Shown one piece after another: positions 8,183-19,093 of a stretch of 64,000 nt of DNA (the first letter of the stretch is position 1; each line of letters begins with the position of its first letter). Source of the DNA: Rheinheimera sp. D18 (GTDB taxonomy: Bacteria; Pseudomonadota; Gammaproteobacteria; Enterobacterales; Alteromonadaceae). The notes beneath the pieces are model-generated. The model was not told the origin of the DNA. It did not search any database and saw nothing but the letters and a program-made list of their open reading frames with translations. Position numbers and translations under genes: made by a program. Location: contig NZ_CP037745.1 in assembly GCF_004345025.1 (NCBI RefSeq), forward strand, positions 310,001-374,000, read 5' to 3'.

Positions 8183-8200
8183 TGTGAGATATATCTCACA
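8183..8200. promoter_or_regulatory. UvrY/GacA-type binding site upstream of the csrB-like RNA
   Basis: A perfect 18-bp palindrome TGTGAG-ATATAT-CTCACA matches the GacA/UvrY box form TGTRAG-N6-CTYACA. Its centre is about 178 bp upstream of the predicted csrB start, close to the known distance of these boxes from csrB/rsmZ promoters. It resembles a CRP site, but the TGTGA/TCACA arms are 8 bp apart instead of 6. It also lies 68-85 bp upstream of the DyP peroxidase start. Confidence 0.75.
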
Positions 8201-8267
8201 AAGTGGCAGGCTTAAAGGTTGTTTTATCTTACAGAAGAATTGGACTTAGTGATTTAAAGGAATAGAT

Positions 8268-9191
8268 GTGGCAAGAGAACAGTTGGGAATATGTGCTGAA
8301 GCAAATTTACATGGTACTTATCTGCTATTAAATGCTTTTGAGGGCCATGAAAAGGTATTGCGTTATAAGTTAGCACGTATCTCGCAGTTGTTTGATCGTT
8401 TGGCGGGGCATTTTTCTGAGGCGATGTTAACGGGCATGGTTGCTGTAGGCAGTAATTATTGGGATGTGCTTTATCCTGATGCCAGGCCCGCCGCCTTAAA
8501 AACCTTTCCAGAGATAGATGCGAATGATATTGGTATGGCGCCAGTACCTATAGATCTATTGATCCAAATTCGTTCAGACCGGCTTGATGTTAATATTATT
8601 GCTTGTCAGCAAGTATTACAGCTATTGCAAAGCCACGTTGAAGTGCAAGAACAGCTGCAAGGTTTTCGTTATTTAGATGGCCGTAACCTTACTGGTTTTA
8701 TTGATGCACCTTATAATCCTGGAACACGAACTAGACGGCCGGTTGCGTTAATAAATACTGAGCAACAACCTGTTTTTGCTGCAGGTAGTTATTTATACCT
8801 ACAATATTTATGTTTTGATCAGCAAGCATGGCAACAATTAGCGGTAGTAGACCAAGAAGAAATTATGGGCTGTTATAAAGTATCTGGTAAGCCCTTACCG
8901 GCAGAATTGTTGCTTGCAGATAGCCATTTTGCCGTTATGCAAAAACACGGCGAACAAAATACCATGGTACTACAACAAAATATGCCGTTTTATCAGCTAA
9001 AACGTCAGGGCTTAATTCAAATGAGTTTTGCCGCTAGTCCTGAAGCATTGAATGAGCAACTATATCAACGTTTAGGTATAGCAGAGCATGCGGTGGGGGC
9101 AGACTTACTGCTGGCTTATCATCATATTGAATTGAGTGCAGCGTTCTTCGCACCCTCTATCAGTTTTCTTGAGTTATCAGCCACAGATTAA
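8268..9191 (+). CDS. DyP-type heme peroxidase, YfeX-like, with altered active-site residues
   Basis: Dye-decolorizing peroxidases use a b-type heme and hydrogen peroxide. The 307-residue length and layout match the YfeX/class P branch. The motif region YLDGRNLTGFIDAPYNP (about residues 145-161) corresponds to the GXXDG motif, and DSH near residue 222 corresponds to the heme-ligand histidine. The GXXDG glycine is alanine here. The usual distal arginine before the Q-x-x-P-Y/F segment appears to be glutamine (VLQQNMPF). No signal peptide is seen. The start is GTG, preceded by AAAGGA. It stands alone, downstream of the csrB control region. Confidence 0.85.
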   Translation: MAREQLGICAEANLHGTYLLLNAFEGHEKVLRYKLARISQLFDRLAGHFSEAMLTGMVAVGSNYWDVLYPDARPAALKTFPEIDANDIGMAPVPIDLLIQIRSDRLDVNIIACQQVLQLLQSHVEVQEQLQGFRYLDGRNLTGFIDAPYNPGTRTRRPVALINTEQQPVFAAGSYLYLQYLCFDQQAWQQLAVVDQEEIMGCYKVSGKPLPAELLLADSHFAVMQKHGEQNTMVLQQNMPFYQLKRQGLIQMSFAASPEALNEQLYQRLGIAEHAVGADLLLAYHHIELSAAFFAPSISFLELSATD

Positions 9192-9204
9192 ATTTAAGCT
9201 TTAA

Positions 9205-9672
9205 TTACACTTTCTCAAATAATTCAGTAACCTTAGTAAGCGTAAAATCTATATTTTTTACGCTTATAGGAGCAATGAAAATCGTATCATCACCCGCGAT
9301 AGTTCCCAGTACGCCTTCCGCTTTGCCTACCGAGTCAAGTAATCGTGCAATAAGCTGTGCTGCACCAGGGCTAGTACGAATAATGATCATCACGTCGTTA
9401 TGCTCAATATCTAATACTAGCTGTCGCAATGGGCTTTTAGTGGTTGGTACGCCTAATTCTGATGGCAGGGTGTAAACCATATCTTGTCTGGCGTTACGCG
9501 TGCGAACGGCACCGTATTTACTTAACATGCGTGATACTTTTGACTGGCTAATATTGTCAAAGCCATCGTTTTTTAACGCGTCAACAATTTCACCTTGAGA
9601 ACCAAAGCTTTCAGTTTTTAATATTGATTTAAAAGCCTGAATTAACGCTTCTTGCTTAGCTTGTTTAGTCAT
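9205..9672 (-). CDS. argR: Arginine repressor
   Basis: ArgR is a hexameric repressor of arginine synthesis genes that needs L-arginine as co-repressor. The winged-helix N-terminus ([20 protein letters not shown]) covers residues 1-75, with [16 protein letters not shown] as recognition region. The C-terminal oligomerisation and arginine-binding domain contains [11 protein letters not shown]. An ORF extension of 20 residues upstream exists, but starting at MTKQAKQ gives 156 residues as in E. coli. It is divergent from mdh, the usual gammaproteobacterial arrangement. Confidence 0.95.
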   Translation of the reverse strand: MTKQAKQEALIQAFKSILKTESFGSQGEIVDALKNDGFDNISQSKVSRMLSKYGAVRTRNARQDMVYTLPSELGVPTTKSPLRQLVLDIEHNDVMIIIRTSPGAAQLIARLLDSVGKAEGVLGTIAGDDTIFIAPISVKNIDFTLTKVTELFEKV

Positions 9673-9860
9673 ACCGTGCTCATTTTTGTAATTTATTGCC
9701 ACTATCTTAACAAAGTTCGTCGCTGGCGACACTTTGTGAAGTAAACTAGATTAAAATTCGCTAAAATGCCTAAACTTTAAGCTTAAGCTATTTGTGTTTT
9801 TTACGCGGTTTCAGTATTGTTGGCGCGTTTTTCATTCAATCGTTATCGAGGGAAATAATC

Positions 9861-10799
9861 ATGAAAGTAGCCGTTTTAGGTGCCGCCGGTGGTATTGGTC
9901 AGGCATTATCATTATTACTGAAGCTAGACTTGCCAGCAGGTACAGATCTCGCATTGTACGATCTAGCGCCAGTAACACCGGGTGTTGCGGTTGATTTAAG
10001 TCATATCCCTACCGCGGTTAAAGTAACTGGTTATGGTAAAGAAGATTTAAACACGGCGTTAGCCGGTGCAGATATTGTTATGATCCCTGCTGGTATGCCA
10101 CGTAAGCCTGGCATGGACCGTTCAGATTTATTTAATATTAACGCCGGTGTAGTAAAAACGCTTGCTGAAGCTATTGTACAGCAATGCCCTAAAGCACTAG
10201 TGGGTGTAATTACCAACCCAGTAAATACTACGGTAGCAATTGCTGCTGATGTATTTAAAAAAGCGGGTACTTATGATGCGCGTCGCTTATTTGGTGTAAC
10301 CACGCTTGATGTTATTCGTGCTGAAACCTTTGTTGGTGAGTTAAAAGCTAAAAACCCAACTGAAATAGCTGTGCCAGTAATTGGTGGCCATAGCGGTACT
10401 ACTATTTTACCTCTGTTATCTCAGGTTGCAGGCGTAAGCTTTAGCGATGACGAAGTTGCGTCATTAACGCATCGTATTCAAAATGCCGGTACTGAAGTGG
10501 TAGAAGCTAAAGCGGGTGGCGGTTCAGCGACGTTATCAATGGGCCAAGCTGCAGCGCGTTTTTGTCTATCTTTAGTGAAAGGTTTACAAGGCGAAAAAGT
10601 AACTGAGTATGCTTATGTTGAAGGCAACGGCGAACACGCTCGTTTCTTTGCTCAGCCAATAACCTTAGGTAAAAATGGTGTGGAAGCGTTGTTGCCGATA
10701 GGCACATTAAGTGCTTTTGAGCAAAAAGCGATGAACGATATGCTAGGTACCTTGCAAGCAGATATTACGCTTGGCGAAGAATATGTAAAAAATAATTAA
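9861..10799 (+). CDS. mdh: Malate dehydrogenase
   Basis: Mdh oxidises malate to oxaloacetate with NAD in the TCA cycle. The 312-residue enzyme begins [20 protein letters not shown] with the dinucleotide fold, shows the [14 protein letters not shown] segment, and has the catalytic histidine in VIGGHSG near residue 177. It is close to the E. coli enzyme in length and motifs. The ORF is open 69 bp further upstream, but GAGGGAA lies just before the ATG at 9861. It is transcribed divergently from argR. Confidence 0.97.
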   Translation: MKVAVLGAAGGIGQALSLLLKLDLPAGTDLALYDLAPVTPGVAVDLSHIPTAVKVTGYGKEDLNTALAGADIVMIPAGMPRKPGMDRSDLFNINAGVVKTLAEAIVQQCPKALVGVITNPVNTTVAIAADVFKKAGTYDARRLFGVTTLDVIRAETFVGELKAKNPTEIAVPVIGGHSGTTILPLLSQVAGVSFSDDEVASLTHRIQNAGTEVVEAKAGGGSATLSMGQAAARFCLSLVKGLQGEKVTEYAYVEGNGEHARFFAQPITLGKNGVEALLPIGTLSAFEQKAMNDMLGTLQADITLGEEYVKNN

Positions 10800-10810
10800 G
10801 TTGGTTTTTG

Positions 10811-10840
10811 CATAAAAAAAGGCGCTGATGCGCCTTTTCT
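10811..10840. terminator. Bidirectional terminator between mdh and ispB
   Basis: AAAAGGCGC and GCGCCTTTT arms around TGAT form a stem with A/T runs on both sides. It can therefore terminate mdh on the plus strand and ispB on the minus strand. Confidence 0.85.
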
Positions 10841-10861
10841 ATTATATACACTTAACTGCGA

Positions 10862-11833
10862 TTAGTGCGTTCTGGATACGGCAATATCGGCTAGTGCCAG
10901 TAGAGCTTGTTTGTAAGCAGATTCCGGCAGCGTTGCCAGCGCTTGACGCGCTTTCTCTGCTTCTTGTTCAGCAAGGTTGCGCGTGTAGTGAAACGCTTTG
11001 GTGTCGTGCAGTGCTGTCATAATGGCATCAAGATGCAGCATGCCATTACCTTGCTCTATCGCTTCACTAATTAGCGCTTTTTGCTGTGCCGTGCCGTGTT
11101 TTAGTGCATGAATAAGCGGTAAGGTAGGTTTGCCTTCAGCTAGATCATCACCGATATTTTTACCTAGCTCTAAGGCGTCAGCTTGATAATCTAAAACGTC
11201 ATCAATTAACTGAAAAGCAGTACCAAGGTGCATACCGTATAATTTCATACTGTTCACTACAGCTTCAGGTTGCTGTGTAATAATGGCGGCTAATTGCGTA
11301 GCAGCTTCAAACAGTTTTGCTGTTTTGCAGTAAATAACCTGCATATAGCTTTGTTCAGTGGTATCTGGATCGTTAACGTTCATCAGCTGTAGCACTTCGC
11401 CTTCAGCGATGATGTTAGTTGCGTCAGCTAGCACATGCATAATACGCATGTCATTTAATGACACCATCATTTGGAATGAACGGCTATACAGAAAGTCACC
11501 AACTAGTACGCTAGCTTGGTTACCAAACACTGCGTTAGCTGTTTGTTTACCTCTTCGCAGCGTAGATTCATCTACGACATCGTCATGCAGTAAAGTTGAG
11601 GTATGAATAAACTCAATAATGGCCGCAACGGTAATGTGGGCGCTGCCTTCATAGCCAAGAGCTCTAGCCGCTAATACCGCAAGTAATGGCCGTAAGCGTT
11701 TACCACCACTATTAACGATGTAGATGCCTAATTGATTGATCAAGGCAACATCGGAGTTTAGTTGTGAAAAAATATGTTTATTAACCGCAGCCATATCGGC
11801 AGATGATAACTGCTGGATCTGTTCGAGCGTCAT
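10862..11833 (-). CDS. ispB: Octaprenyl diphosphate synthase
   Basis: IspB builds the long polyprenyl chain of ubiquinone and menaquinone from farnesyl diphosphate and IPP. The two aspartate-rich motifs are DDVVD (in LLHDDVVDESTLRRG, near residue 84) and DDVLD (in FQLIDDVLDY, near 211). The 323-residue length matches the family. A TTG codon 9 bp upstream is possible, but the ATG at 11833 gives MTLEQIQQLS, like E. coli MNLEKINEL. It is divergent from rplU-rpmA, as in E. coli. Confidence 0.95.
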   Translation of the reverse strand: MTLEQIQQLSSADMAAVNKHIFSQLNSDVALINQLGIYIVNSGGKRLRPLLAVLAARALGYEGSAHITVAAIIEFIHTSTLLHDDVVDESTLRRGKQTANAVFGNQASVLVGDFLYSRSFQMMVSLNDMRIMHVLADATNIIAEGEVLQLMNVNDPDTTEQSYMQVIYCKTAKLFEAATQLAAIITQQPEAVVNSMKLYGMHLGTAFQLIDDVLDYQADALELGKNIGDDLAEGKPTLPLIHALKHGTAQQKALISEAIEQGNGMLHLDAIMTALHDTKAFHYTRNLAEQEAEKARQALATLPESAYKQALLALADIAVSRTH

Positions 11834-11946
11834 GAAAAACAACTGCTTAAGCCAAAGAATGGCTGCAATTCTACACCATCAGGCACAGAGTCCCAACTCA
11901 AAACTAGATCCTTTTCTAACATCAGTGATCTTTTTTATATTACTAC

Positions 11947-11975
11947 TTGCGGGGGTATAGGAAATTGCGTACAAT
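11947..11975 (+). promoter_or_regulatory. Promoter of rplU-rpmA
   Basis: TTGCGG (11947-11952) and TACAAT (11970-11975) are separated by exactly 17 bp. Transcription would start near 11982, about 60 bp before rplU. This is the best-formed sigma70 promoter seen in the window. Confidence 0.7.
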
Positions 11976-12043
11976 TCGCGCCCTGTGAATTGAATTAACA
12001 CGCCCCTTAAAAAAGCGATGGCGTGCTTTGTACGGAGTTAACT

Positions 12044-12352
12044 ATGTACGCGGTTTTCCAAAGTGGTGGCAAACAGCACCGTGTGACGGAAGGTCAGACT
12101 CTACGTCTTGAAAAATTAGACTTAGAAACCGGCGCAACAATCGAATTTACACCAATGATGGTCGCTAATGGCGAACAAATCAGCATCGGTGCACCTTTAG
12201 TTGAAGGTGGTAAAGTAGTAGCGGAAGTGGTCACTCATGGCCGTGGCGATAAAATTAAAATCGTTAAATTCCGTCGTCGTAAGCATTCACGTAATCAGAT
12301 GGGCCACCGTCAGTGGTTTACTGAAGTGAAAATTACCAGTATCAGCGCGTAA
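12044..12352 (+). CDS. rplU: 50S ribosomal protein L21
   Basis: L21 binds 23S rRNA domain I near L20. The protein from the ATG at 12044 ([20 protein letters not shown]) is 102 residues, the standard length. The basic segment [20 protein letters not shown] is diagnostic. An in-frame ATG 21 bp upstream lacks the ACGGAG site that precedes 12044. It is followed after 15 bp by rpmA. Confidence 0.97.
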   Translation: MYAVFQSGGKQHRVTEGQTLRLEKLDLETGATIEFTPMMVANGEQISIGAPLVEGGKVVAEVVTHGRGDKIKIVKFRRRKHSRNQMGHRQWFTEVKITSISA

Positions 12353-12367
12353 CAGGAGTATCGACAC

Positions 12368-12625
12368 ATGGCAAGCAAAAAAGGTGTAGGTAGCACTCGT
12401 AACGGTCGTGATTCAGAAGCTAAACGCTTAGGTGTTAAACGTTTTGGCGGTGAGTCTGTATTAGCTGGTAGCATCATCGTGCGTCAACGTGGTACTAAAT
12501 TCCACGCTGGCACTAACGTTGGTATCGGTAAAGACCATACTTTATTCGCTTTAACCGAAGGTAAAGTGAAATTTGAAGTTAAAGGTGAGCACAATCGCAA
12601 GTTTGTGAGCATCGTCAGCGAATAA
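12368..12625 (+). CDS. rpmA: 50S ribosomal protein L27
   Basis: L27 lies near the peptidyl transferase centre, where its N-terminus contacts tRNA. The 85-residue protein starts [20 protein letters not shown] with no N-terminal extension, and contains [14 protein letters not shown]. It follows rplU in the same operon and is ended by a clear terminator, separating it from cgtA. Confidence 0.97.
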   Translation: MASKKGVGSTRNGRDSEAKRLGVKRFGGESVLAGSIIVRQRGTKFHAGTNVGIGKDHTLFALTEGKVKFEVKGEHNRKFVSIVSE

Positions 12626-12642
12626 GCTGAAAATCTTCAAAG

Positions 12643-12668
12643 AAACCCCGCCTCGTGCGGGGTTTTTT
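12643..12668 (+). terminator. Rho-independent terminator of rplU-rpmA
   Basis: AAACCCCGC / GCGGGGTTT form a 9-bp stem with a 5-nt loop, followed by a run of T residues. It lies 17 bp after rpmA. Confidence 0.92.
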
Positions 12669-12770
12669 ATTAAATAAACTGTGATATAGGTGTCGAAATG
12701 TGTTTTTCGGCATGTTTTAATAACCTAAGTTATACTTGTTCTAGTTAGCAATTGGCTAGAATTAAACTGA

Positions 12771-13949
<1,179 letters not shown>

Positions 13950-13960
13950 GGTATCTGTAA

Positions 13961-14458
13961 ATGATAATTTCGATGATAGCAGCTATGGCAGACAACCGGG
14001 TAATTGGTAAAGATAACCAAATGCCGTGGCATCTGCCCGCAGATTTAAAGCATTTTAAGCGCCTTACTCTAGGTAAGCCTGTGGTAATGGGGCGGAAAAC
14101 TTTTGAATCTATAGGTAAGCCCTTGCCAGGTCGACGAAACGTTGTCATCAGCCGTACTGCGCCATTGGATAATCGTGGCGCCGAGTGGGTAACCAGTTTG
14201 GCGCAAGCGTTCGAATTATTAGCAGGGCAAGCTGAGGTAGTGGTTATCGGTGGTGCCGAAATTTATAAGCAATGCTTACCAGTAGCACAGATTTTATACC
14301 TGACTAAGATTGATTTAAATGTAAGCGGCGATGCATTTTTTCCGGATTATCAATCGAGTAGTGCAGGGGCTTGGCAAGTAATAGATGAATATGAGCAGCC
14401 TGCTGATTCTGCTAACCCTTATGCATGTCGTTTTGTTACGTTACAACGAGTAATTTGA
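13961..14458 (+). CDS. folA: Dihydrofolate reductase
   Basis: FolA reduces dihydrofolate to tetrahydrofolate with NADPH, and is the target of trimethoprim. The 165-residue protein starts MIISMIAAMADNRVIGKDNQ and has the active-site PWHLPADLKHFKR segment, in which D27-type acid is kept. VVMGRKTFESIG and VVIGGAEIYKQ (NADPH binding) are present. It is 11 bp after cgtA and probably co-transcribed. Confidence 0.96.
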   Translation: MIISMIAAMADNRVIGKDNQMPWHLPADLKHFKRLTLGKPVVMGRKTFESIGKPLPGRRNVVISRTAPLDNRGAEWVTSLAQAFELLAGQAEVVVIGGAEIYKQCLPVAQILYLTKIDLNVSGDAFFPDYQSSSAGAWQVIDEYEQPADSANPYACRFVTLQRVI

Positions 14459-14530
14459 TTTTGGCTTAATTTGCACCAGCACAAACATGTTGTTAATATA
14501 ATTCATGTGATGTTCAGCGAGGAGTAGTGA

Positions 14531-14911
14531 ATGAGATTATTGCCAACTATAGTTTGTGGTGCTGCGGTAACACTGTCGTTATTAATTGCACCGGTTGCAG
14601 TAGCCGATGATCAGTTAGCTGTGTCAATGTGTGACTATGTAACTGCAGATGATAAAAACCGTTTACGTAAGGTACTGAGTGATTATCGACTGCGGCTACG
14701 CAATATTTATGATGGTGTGCTGTGCAATGGCGATAGCTTGCTGCGTCATGCGTTTAAAAGTAACGCAGTAGACGTTGGTGAGTTTATTGCTAAGCAGTTA
14801 CCAGGTACGGCTATCGCAAACGCTGGAGATATAGCTTGGGCCGAAGCCAATGGGTATTCTGCGTCGCCATTGTTAGCGGTATTAAAAGCTCGCGCCGGTG
14901 AAGGTGATTAA
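14531..14911 (+). CDS. Small secreted protein, DUF3718-like
   Basis: A signal peptide (residues 1-25, LLIAPVAVADD) precedes a 100-residue mature protein with two cysteines (C34 and C65). Internal features are YVTADDKNRLRKVL and NGDSLLRHAFKSNAVDVGEF. I recognise the overall pattern as DUF3718, a small periplasmic family of Alteromonadales-type bacteria with no assigned function. A GAGGAG site precedes the ATG. It sits after folA with its own terminator. Confidence 0.7.
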   Translation: MRLLPTIVCGAAVTLSLLIAPVAVADDQLAVSMCDYVTADDKNRLRKVLSDYRLRLRNIYDGVLCNGDSLLRHAFKSNAVDVGEFIAKQLPGTAIANAGDIAWAEANGYSASPLLAVLKARAGEGD

Positions 14912-14951
14912 GTTAGACGTTTATATTACTGACAACCTCATTTTAACTGAG

Positions 14952-14987
14952 CAATAAAAAAACCGCGTATTCGCGGTTTTTTATTGC
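14952..14987. terminator. Bidirectional terminator between the DUF3718 gene and the chemoreceptor
   Basis: CAATAAAAAACCGCG / CGCGGTTTTTTATTG form a long near-perfect stem whose outer arms are A and T runs. It can therefore act on both convergent transcripts. Confidence 0.9.
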
Positions 14988-15001
14988 TGTTACAAATTAC
15001 A

Positions 15002-17014
15002 TTATACTTTAAATTGCTCAACTGATACGCGCAGCTCTTCTGCTAAACGTGCTACTTCATGACTAGATTCAGAGGTTTGTTCTGCGCCTGATGCAGTTTC
15101 TTCAGCGATAGATACAATAGATTCCAATAGTTTACTGATCTCATGCGATACATGGTTTTGCTCTTTAGCAGCATCAGATATTTGCTCACTCATATCGTGG
15201 GCTAAATGTACCGCTTGAGTAATTGAGTCAAGTGCCAACGTTGCTACTTCAGTTTTATCTACGCACTCTTCTGCTTGTTTTTTACCTTTATTCATTGCTT
15301 CTACTGCCGCCTGAGCGCCACTTTGCAATACTTGGATCATTGCTTGAATTTCTTGGGTAGAGGCCTGAGTTTTACTGGCTAATGAACGGACTTCATCTGC
15401 AACTACCGCAAAGCCTCGGCCTTGTTCGCCTGCGCGCGCAGCTTCAATTGCTGCGTTTAATGCCAGTAAGTTAGTTTGCTCTGCTATGCCACGAATAACG
15501 TCTAAAATGCTACCAATTGATGCACTATCTTTATGCAGTTTATTGATCACCACTGAGGCTTGGTCAACTTCGCGTGATAGTTGAATAATAATTGCTTTGT
15601 TCTCAAGAGAAATACCTCTAACACGTTCAGCTTCGTTGTCGGCATTTTTAATTTCAGCCAATGCGTCGTTAGAACTTTGCAGCACGCCTTGAGAGGTACT
15701 GCTCATTTCGGTGGTTGCAGTTGCCGCTTGGGTAACCTGAGATTTCTGTTCGCGAATGGCTTGAGTTGTTTGCACGGTAATGGCTGATGTCTGCTCTGAT
15801 GCTGCAGCAAGCTGAGTTGAGCGAGAAATAATACCTTGTATTAGCTGTTGCAAATTGCCAATTACGGTATTGCAGTTACGTGCTAAGTCACCAAACTCGT
15901 CTTGTGCGCTATCATCGAGTTTTTGTGTCATATCGCCCGATGCCACCACGCTTAAAATCTGGTTAACTTTGGTCAACGGTATTGAAATGCTGCGCACCGT
16001 TAATGTAGCAATAATAATAGAAAATATAATTGAAAGTAGTACCACTATGAATATAGTAGTAATAGCATTTGATACGCCAGTGGCAGAATCGTTTTGAATC
16101 ATTTCTGCAGCTTTACTGGCTTGATTTAATAGCCGAGCAAGGCTTGCCATACCATTGGTGGCTTGCTCTTCAGCAGAGGCCAGTAAAGCGGTTGCATCGG
16201 CAGTGCTTTGCAAACGCTTAAGCTTAATATTGGGGATGCCATTATTTTCATTTAATAGTGTGTTTATTTGGCTTATTTTTTCTTGTAATTCATTTACTAG
16301 ATTAACCTTACCGTTAGTCTCGGTTTGTATTACTGCAAATTGCTCATTTAATTCTTTTAAACGAAAAGCAATTTCATTGTTGATGGTATTCGCGGTGGCA
16401 TCAGATGCCGTACGGTTTAAATCAACTACGTTACTGATCAGGGTATTAATACCGGTTTCAATACTGGTAGCGGCTTGATAAGAGCGAGGAAAACGTTTTT
16501 GTACATCCCGGGTGTCGGTGAAATCTAGAATAAGTGAAGCCATATCATCGGCGTGTGTTTCTAAGTCTACCAACTTATTATCAATGTCATCACGTAAGCG
16601 AAGGCTATTATTTAGTTGCTCAAATAAACGTGTTGCTGCTGGCGTAAAGTTGCTATATGACTCATTGACTGCAGCTGCGGCTGATTTCAGTGTTGCTTCA
16701 TCTTGCACTGCTGTTGCTAGTCGTTTAGCCGCTTGCTGATAGCGTTCTTGTTCGGCATCAAATTGGCGCCGTAGCTGCTCAATTTCAGATAGTGTAGTGG
16801 CGTTAAAGGCTTGTAAGTTAAGTTTGCTCATTACTACAAACTCACTTTGCATTGCGGCACTGTTCTCTAATGCAGGGATAGATACTTTATTTACTTCAGC
16901 GGTTGAGGTACTGATACTGCTTAAACTGCCGTAAGCAGTTATACCAATAAGTAATAGCAGTAGCGAGATAATACCAAATCCGCCTTTAACTTTTAATGCA
17001 ACGGTTAACTTCAT
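15002..17014 (-). CDS. Methyl-accepting chemotaxis protein
   Basis: This is a transmembrane chemoreceptor that signals through CheA/CheW. From the ATG at 17014 it is 670 residues. TM1 covers about 8-30, a large all-helical periplasmic ligand domain covers about 32-315, and TM2 about 318-340. A HAMP domain and the cytoplasmic signalling hairpin follow, with tip motif [20 protein letters not shown]. The receptor lacks the NWETF-type CheR tether. A start 21 bp upstream is possible, but GGGAG precedes 17014. The ligand cannot be told from sequence. It stands alone, with no che genes nearby. Confidence 0.93.
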   Translation of the reverse strand: MKLTVALKVKGGFGIISLLLLLIGITAYGSLSSISTSTAEVNKVSIPALENSAAMQSEFVVMSKLNLQAFNATTLSEIEQLRRQFDAEQERYQQAAKRLATAVQDEATLKSAAAAVNESYSNFTPAATRLFEQLNNSLRLRDDIDNKLVDLETHADDMASLILDFTDTRDVQKRFPRSYQAATSIETGINTLISNVVDLNRTASDATANTINNEIAFRLKELNEQFAVIQTETNGKVNLVNELQEKISQINTLLNENNGIPNIKLKRLQSTADATALLASAEEQATNGMASLARLLNQASKAAEMIQNDSATGVSNAITTIFIVVLLSIIFSIIIATLTVRSISIPLTKVNQILSVVASGDMTQKLDDSAQDEFGDLARNCNTVIGNLQQLIQGIISRSTQLAAASEQTSAITVQTTQAIREQKSQVTQAATATTEMSSTSQGVLQSSNDALAEIKNADNEAERVRGISLENKAIIIQLSREVDQASVVINKLHKDSASIGSILDVIRGIAEQTNLLALNAAIEAARAGEQGRGFAVVADEVRSLASKTQASTQEIQAMIQVLQSGAQAAVEAMNKGKKQAEECVDKTEVATLALDSITQAVHLAHDMSEQISDAAKEQNHVSHEISKLLESIVSIAEETASGAEQTSESSHEVARLAEELRVSVEQFKV

Positions 17015-17088
17015 AACAACTCCCACTTTTTGCATTAGTAATGCACCTTAATTTAAGATGCTAAGCTGAACAAGTTTGCACAACGCAA

Positions 17089-17907
17089 TTAATTATACTG
17101 TGTCGGTTTAAAACCTACGACACTATAACGTTGTTGGGTTTCAATACAATATGCGGTGAGAGTATTTCCCCAAACACAGCCAGTATCCAGTGCATGTATA
17201 TTAGTAACGGGACTATAACCATTTAACGACGCCCAGTGGCCAAAAAATAGCTCAGGTTGCAGTTTACTGCGCCAGAATTCATACCAAGGTATTAACTTTA
17301 ACTGATTTCGCGGATGGCCCTTTTCTTTTAACTGTAACGAACCGTTGGGTCGGCAAAAACGCATTCGGGTGCAGCTATTAATAGTGAATCGCCAACGCTC
17401 TTGCTCCGTTGTGATATCTGCAAGGCTATTAGGTTTATTTCCATACATATGCTGCAATAGAAGCAAAGGTGCAGTACGAAGTTGATGCTGTACTTCCTGT
17501 GTCATTTCAATGGCCTGTTTAACTGACCATTGCGGTGATAAGCCGGCATGCACTAGCATATAACGCTGATCTTCACTGATGTGAAGCAGCGGCTGTTGGC
17601 ATAGCCAGTGAATCAGATCGTCCAGTTCTGGGCTAGCAAATACTGGCTGGAGTAAGTCCTGTGCTTTTACTTCACCGACACCATAGTAACAAGCAATTAG
17701 ATGGAGATCATGATTGCCTAATACAGTAACAGCAGAGCTGCCGAGACTTTTAACAAACTGTAGACATTCTAAGGATTGCGGACCTCTTGCTACTAAATCA
17801 CCACAAAACCAAAGTTTATCTTGCTGTGGCTGGTAATTAATATGCTGTAGCAACCGTTGAAGGGCATCATAGCAACCTTGCAAATCGCCAATGACGTAGG
17901 TAGCCAT
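17089..17907 (-). CDS. apaH: Bis(5'-nucleosyl)-tetraphosphatase, symmetrical
   Basis: ApaH cleaves Ap4A to two ADP and also removes Np4 caps from RNA. It is a metallophosphatase with GDLQGCYDAL (8-17), GDLVARGPQS (about 36-45) and GNHDLHL (about 65), the three metal-binding motifs. The 272-residue length is standard. It is the last gene of the block pdxA-rsmA-apaG-apaH, and its start overlaps the apaG stop by 1 nt. Confidence 0.96.
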   Translation of the reverse strand: MATYVIGDLQGCYDALQRLLQHINYQPQQDKLWFCGDLVARGPQSLECLQFVKSLGSSAVTVLGNHDLHLIACYYGVGEVKAQDLLQPVFASPELDDLIHWLCQQPLLHISEDQRYMLVHAGLSPQWSVKQAIEMTQEVQHQLRTAPLLLLQHMYGNKPNSLADITTEQERWRFTINSCTRMRFCRPNGSLQLKEKGHPRNQLKLIPWYEFWRSKLQPELFFGHWASLNGYSPVTNIHALDTGCVWGNTLTAYCIETQQRYSVVGFKPTQYN

Positions 17908-18284
17908 TAATTAAGAATATTAGGCATGGCTAGTCTAAACAAGGGTATGGCGGCATGAAACCGCTCCATTTGTTCGGTGGCCATTTCATAATGCCCTTGC
18001 ATGGTGCCAACCGGTGTTTCTAGTATTGCGCCGCTGGTATAACGGTAGCTGCTACCTGGTGCTAAGTTAGGTTGTTCACCAACAACGCCGTCGCCTTCTA
18101 CTTCAGTTTGCTTGCCATTGGCATCGGTAATAAGCCAGTAGCGGCGCAACAGCTGAAGAGGCTGGTCGCTATGATTACGAATGGTAATTGTGTAGGCAAA
18201 AACAAAACGCTCTGCTGCCGGATCAGATTGCGCAGCAATATATAATGTTTCTACTTCTACTGGCACATTAAAATGAGACGTCAT
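17907..18284 (-). CDS. apaG: ApaG protein
   Basis: ApaG is a small immunoglobulin-like protein, linked to magnesium and cobalt handling, whose biochemical role is not settled. Motifs [35 protein letters not shown] and GTMQGHYEM fit the family. The ATG at 18284 gives 125 residues as in E. coli and overlaps the rsmA stop in an ATGA arrangement. A longer ORF start at 18311 would lie inside rsmA and is less likely. Confidence 0.94.
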   Translation of the reverse strand: MTSHFNVPVEVETLYIAAQSDPAAERFVFAYTITIRNHSDQPLQLLRRYWLITDANGKQTEVEGDGVVGEQPNLAPGSSYRYTSGAILETPVGTMQGHYEMATEQMERFHAAIPLFRLAMPNILN

Positions 18285-19093
18285 AAACCAGACTCTTGTT
18301 GCTGCAGCCATTGTGCAATGTGTATAAAATCATTCACGCTTAGTTGTTCAGGTCGTAATCCGGGGTTTAAGCCAAGCTGCTCTATCTGCTCCGCCGTCGC
18401 AAAGTTGCTAAAACAATTGCGCAGTGTTTTACGGCGTTGATTAAACGCTTCTAGGCAAACACGGTTTAATACTTCTGCCGCCACTGGAGCTCGGCTTGCA
18501 ATGGCCCTAGGAATTAAGCGTACGACTGCAGAATCTACTTTTGGCGCAGGTTTAAAGGCGCCGGGGCCGACTTGAACTACGGGGATAGCCTCACAGTAGT
18601 ACTGTGTCATTACACTTAAGCGCCCAAAAGCTTTACTACCATGAGTGGCGGTCATGCGCTGCACAACTTCCTTTTGTAACATAAAATGCATATTTTCAAT
18701 TAAATCAGCATATTGAAAAAGGTGGAACAATAAAGGAGTGGAGATATTGTAAGGCAGATTGCCAAACACTTTCATTTTTTGGCCATTTTTTACCAAGCTG
18801 GTGAAATCAAACTTCATTGCGTCAGCTTGGTAAATCGTCAGTTTGTCTGCTAATTGTGGGTGTTGTTGTAACCGCTCGGCTAAATCTCTATCCAGTTCAA
18901 CTACAGTTAAGTGCCTAGCTATTTCGGCGACAGGCTCTGTTAGCGCGCCAAGGCCTGGGCCAATTTCAACTAAAACATCGTTAGGTTTAGGCGCTATGGC
19001 TTTAACAATACGGCCTATAACCTGAGGGTCATGTAAAAAGTTTTGGCCAAAGCGCTTACGGGCGCGGTGCCCTTGGTGTACGTTATCAGTCAT
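18281..19093 (-). CDS. rsmA: 16S rRNA dimethyladenosine transferase
   Basis: RsmA (KsgA) dimethylates two adjacent adenines in the helix 45 loop of 16S rRNA, a late step in 30S assembly. It shows [10 protein letters not shown] (13-22), the SAM-binding [12 protein letters not shown] near residue 42, and the catalytic NLPYNIST near 115. The 270-residue length is standard. Its start overlaps the pdxA stop by 8 nt, and its stop overlaps apaG. Confidence 0.97.
   Translation of the reverse strand: MTDNVHQGHRARKRFGQNFLHDPQVIGRIVKAIAPKPNDVLVEIGPGLGALTEPVAEIARHLTVVELDRDLAERLQQHPQLADKLTIYQADAMKFDFTSLVKNGQKMKVFGNLPYNISTPLLFHLFQYADLIENMHFMLQKEVVQRMTATHGSKAFGRLSVMTQYYCEAIPVVQVGPGAFKPAPKVDSAVVRLIPRAIASRAPVAAEVLNRVCLEAFNQRRKTLRNCFSNFATAEQIEQLGLNPGLRPEQLSVNDFIHIAQWLQQQESGL

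Noticed and set aside
8183-8200. CRP/FNR binding site
   Set aside because: The TGTGA and TCACA arms are separated by 8 bp instead of the 6 bp needed for CRP. The TGTGAG-N6-CTCACA form fits UvrY/GacA better.
9673-9860. ArgR boxes in the argR-mdh gap
   Set aside because: I looked for TGAAT-type half sites in palindromic form and found none convincing.
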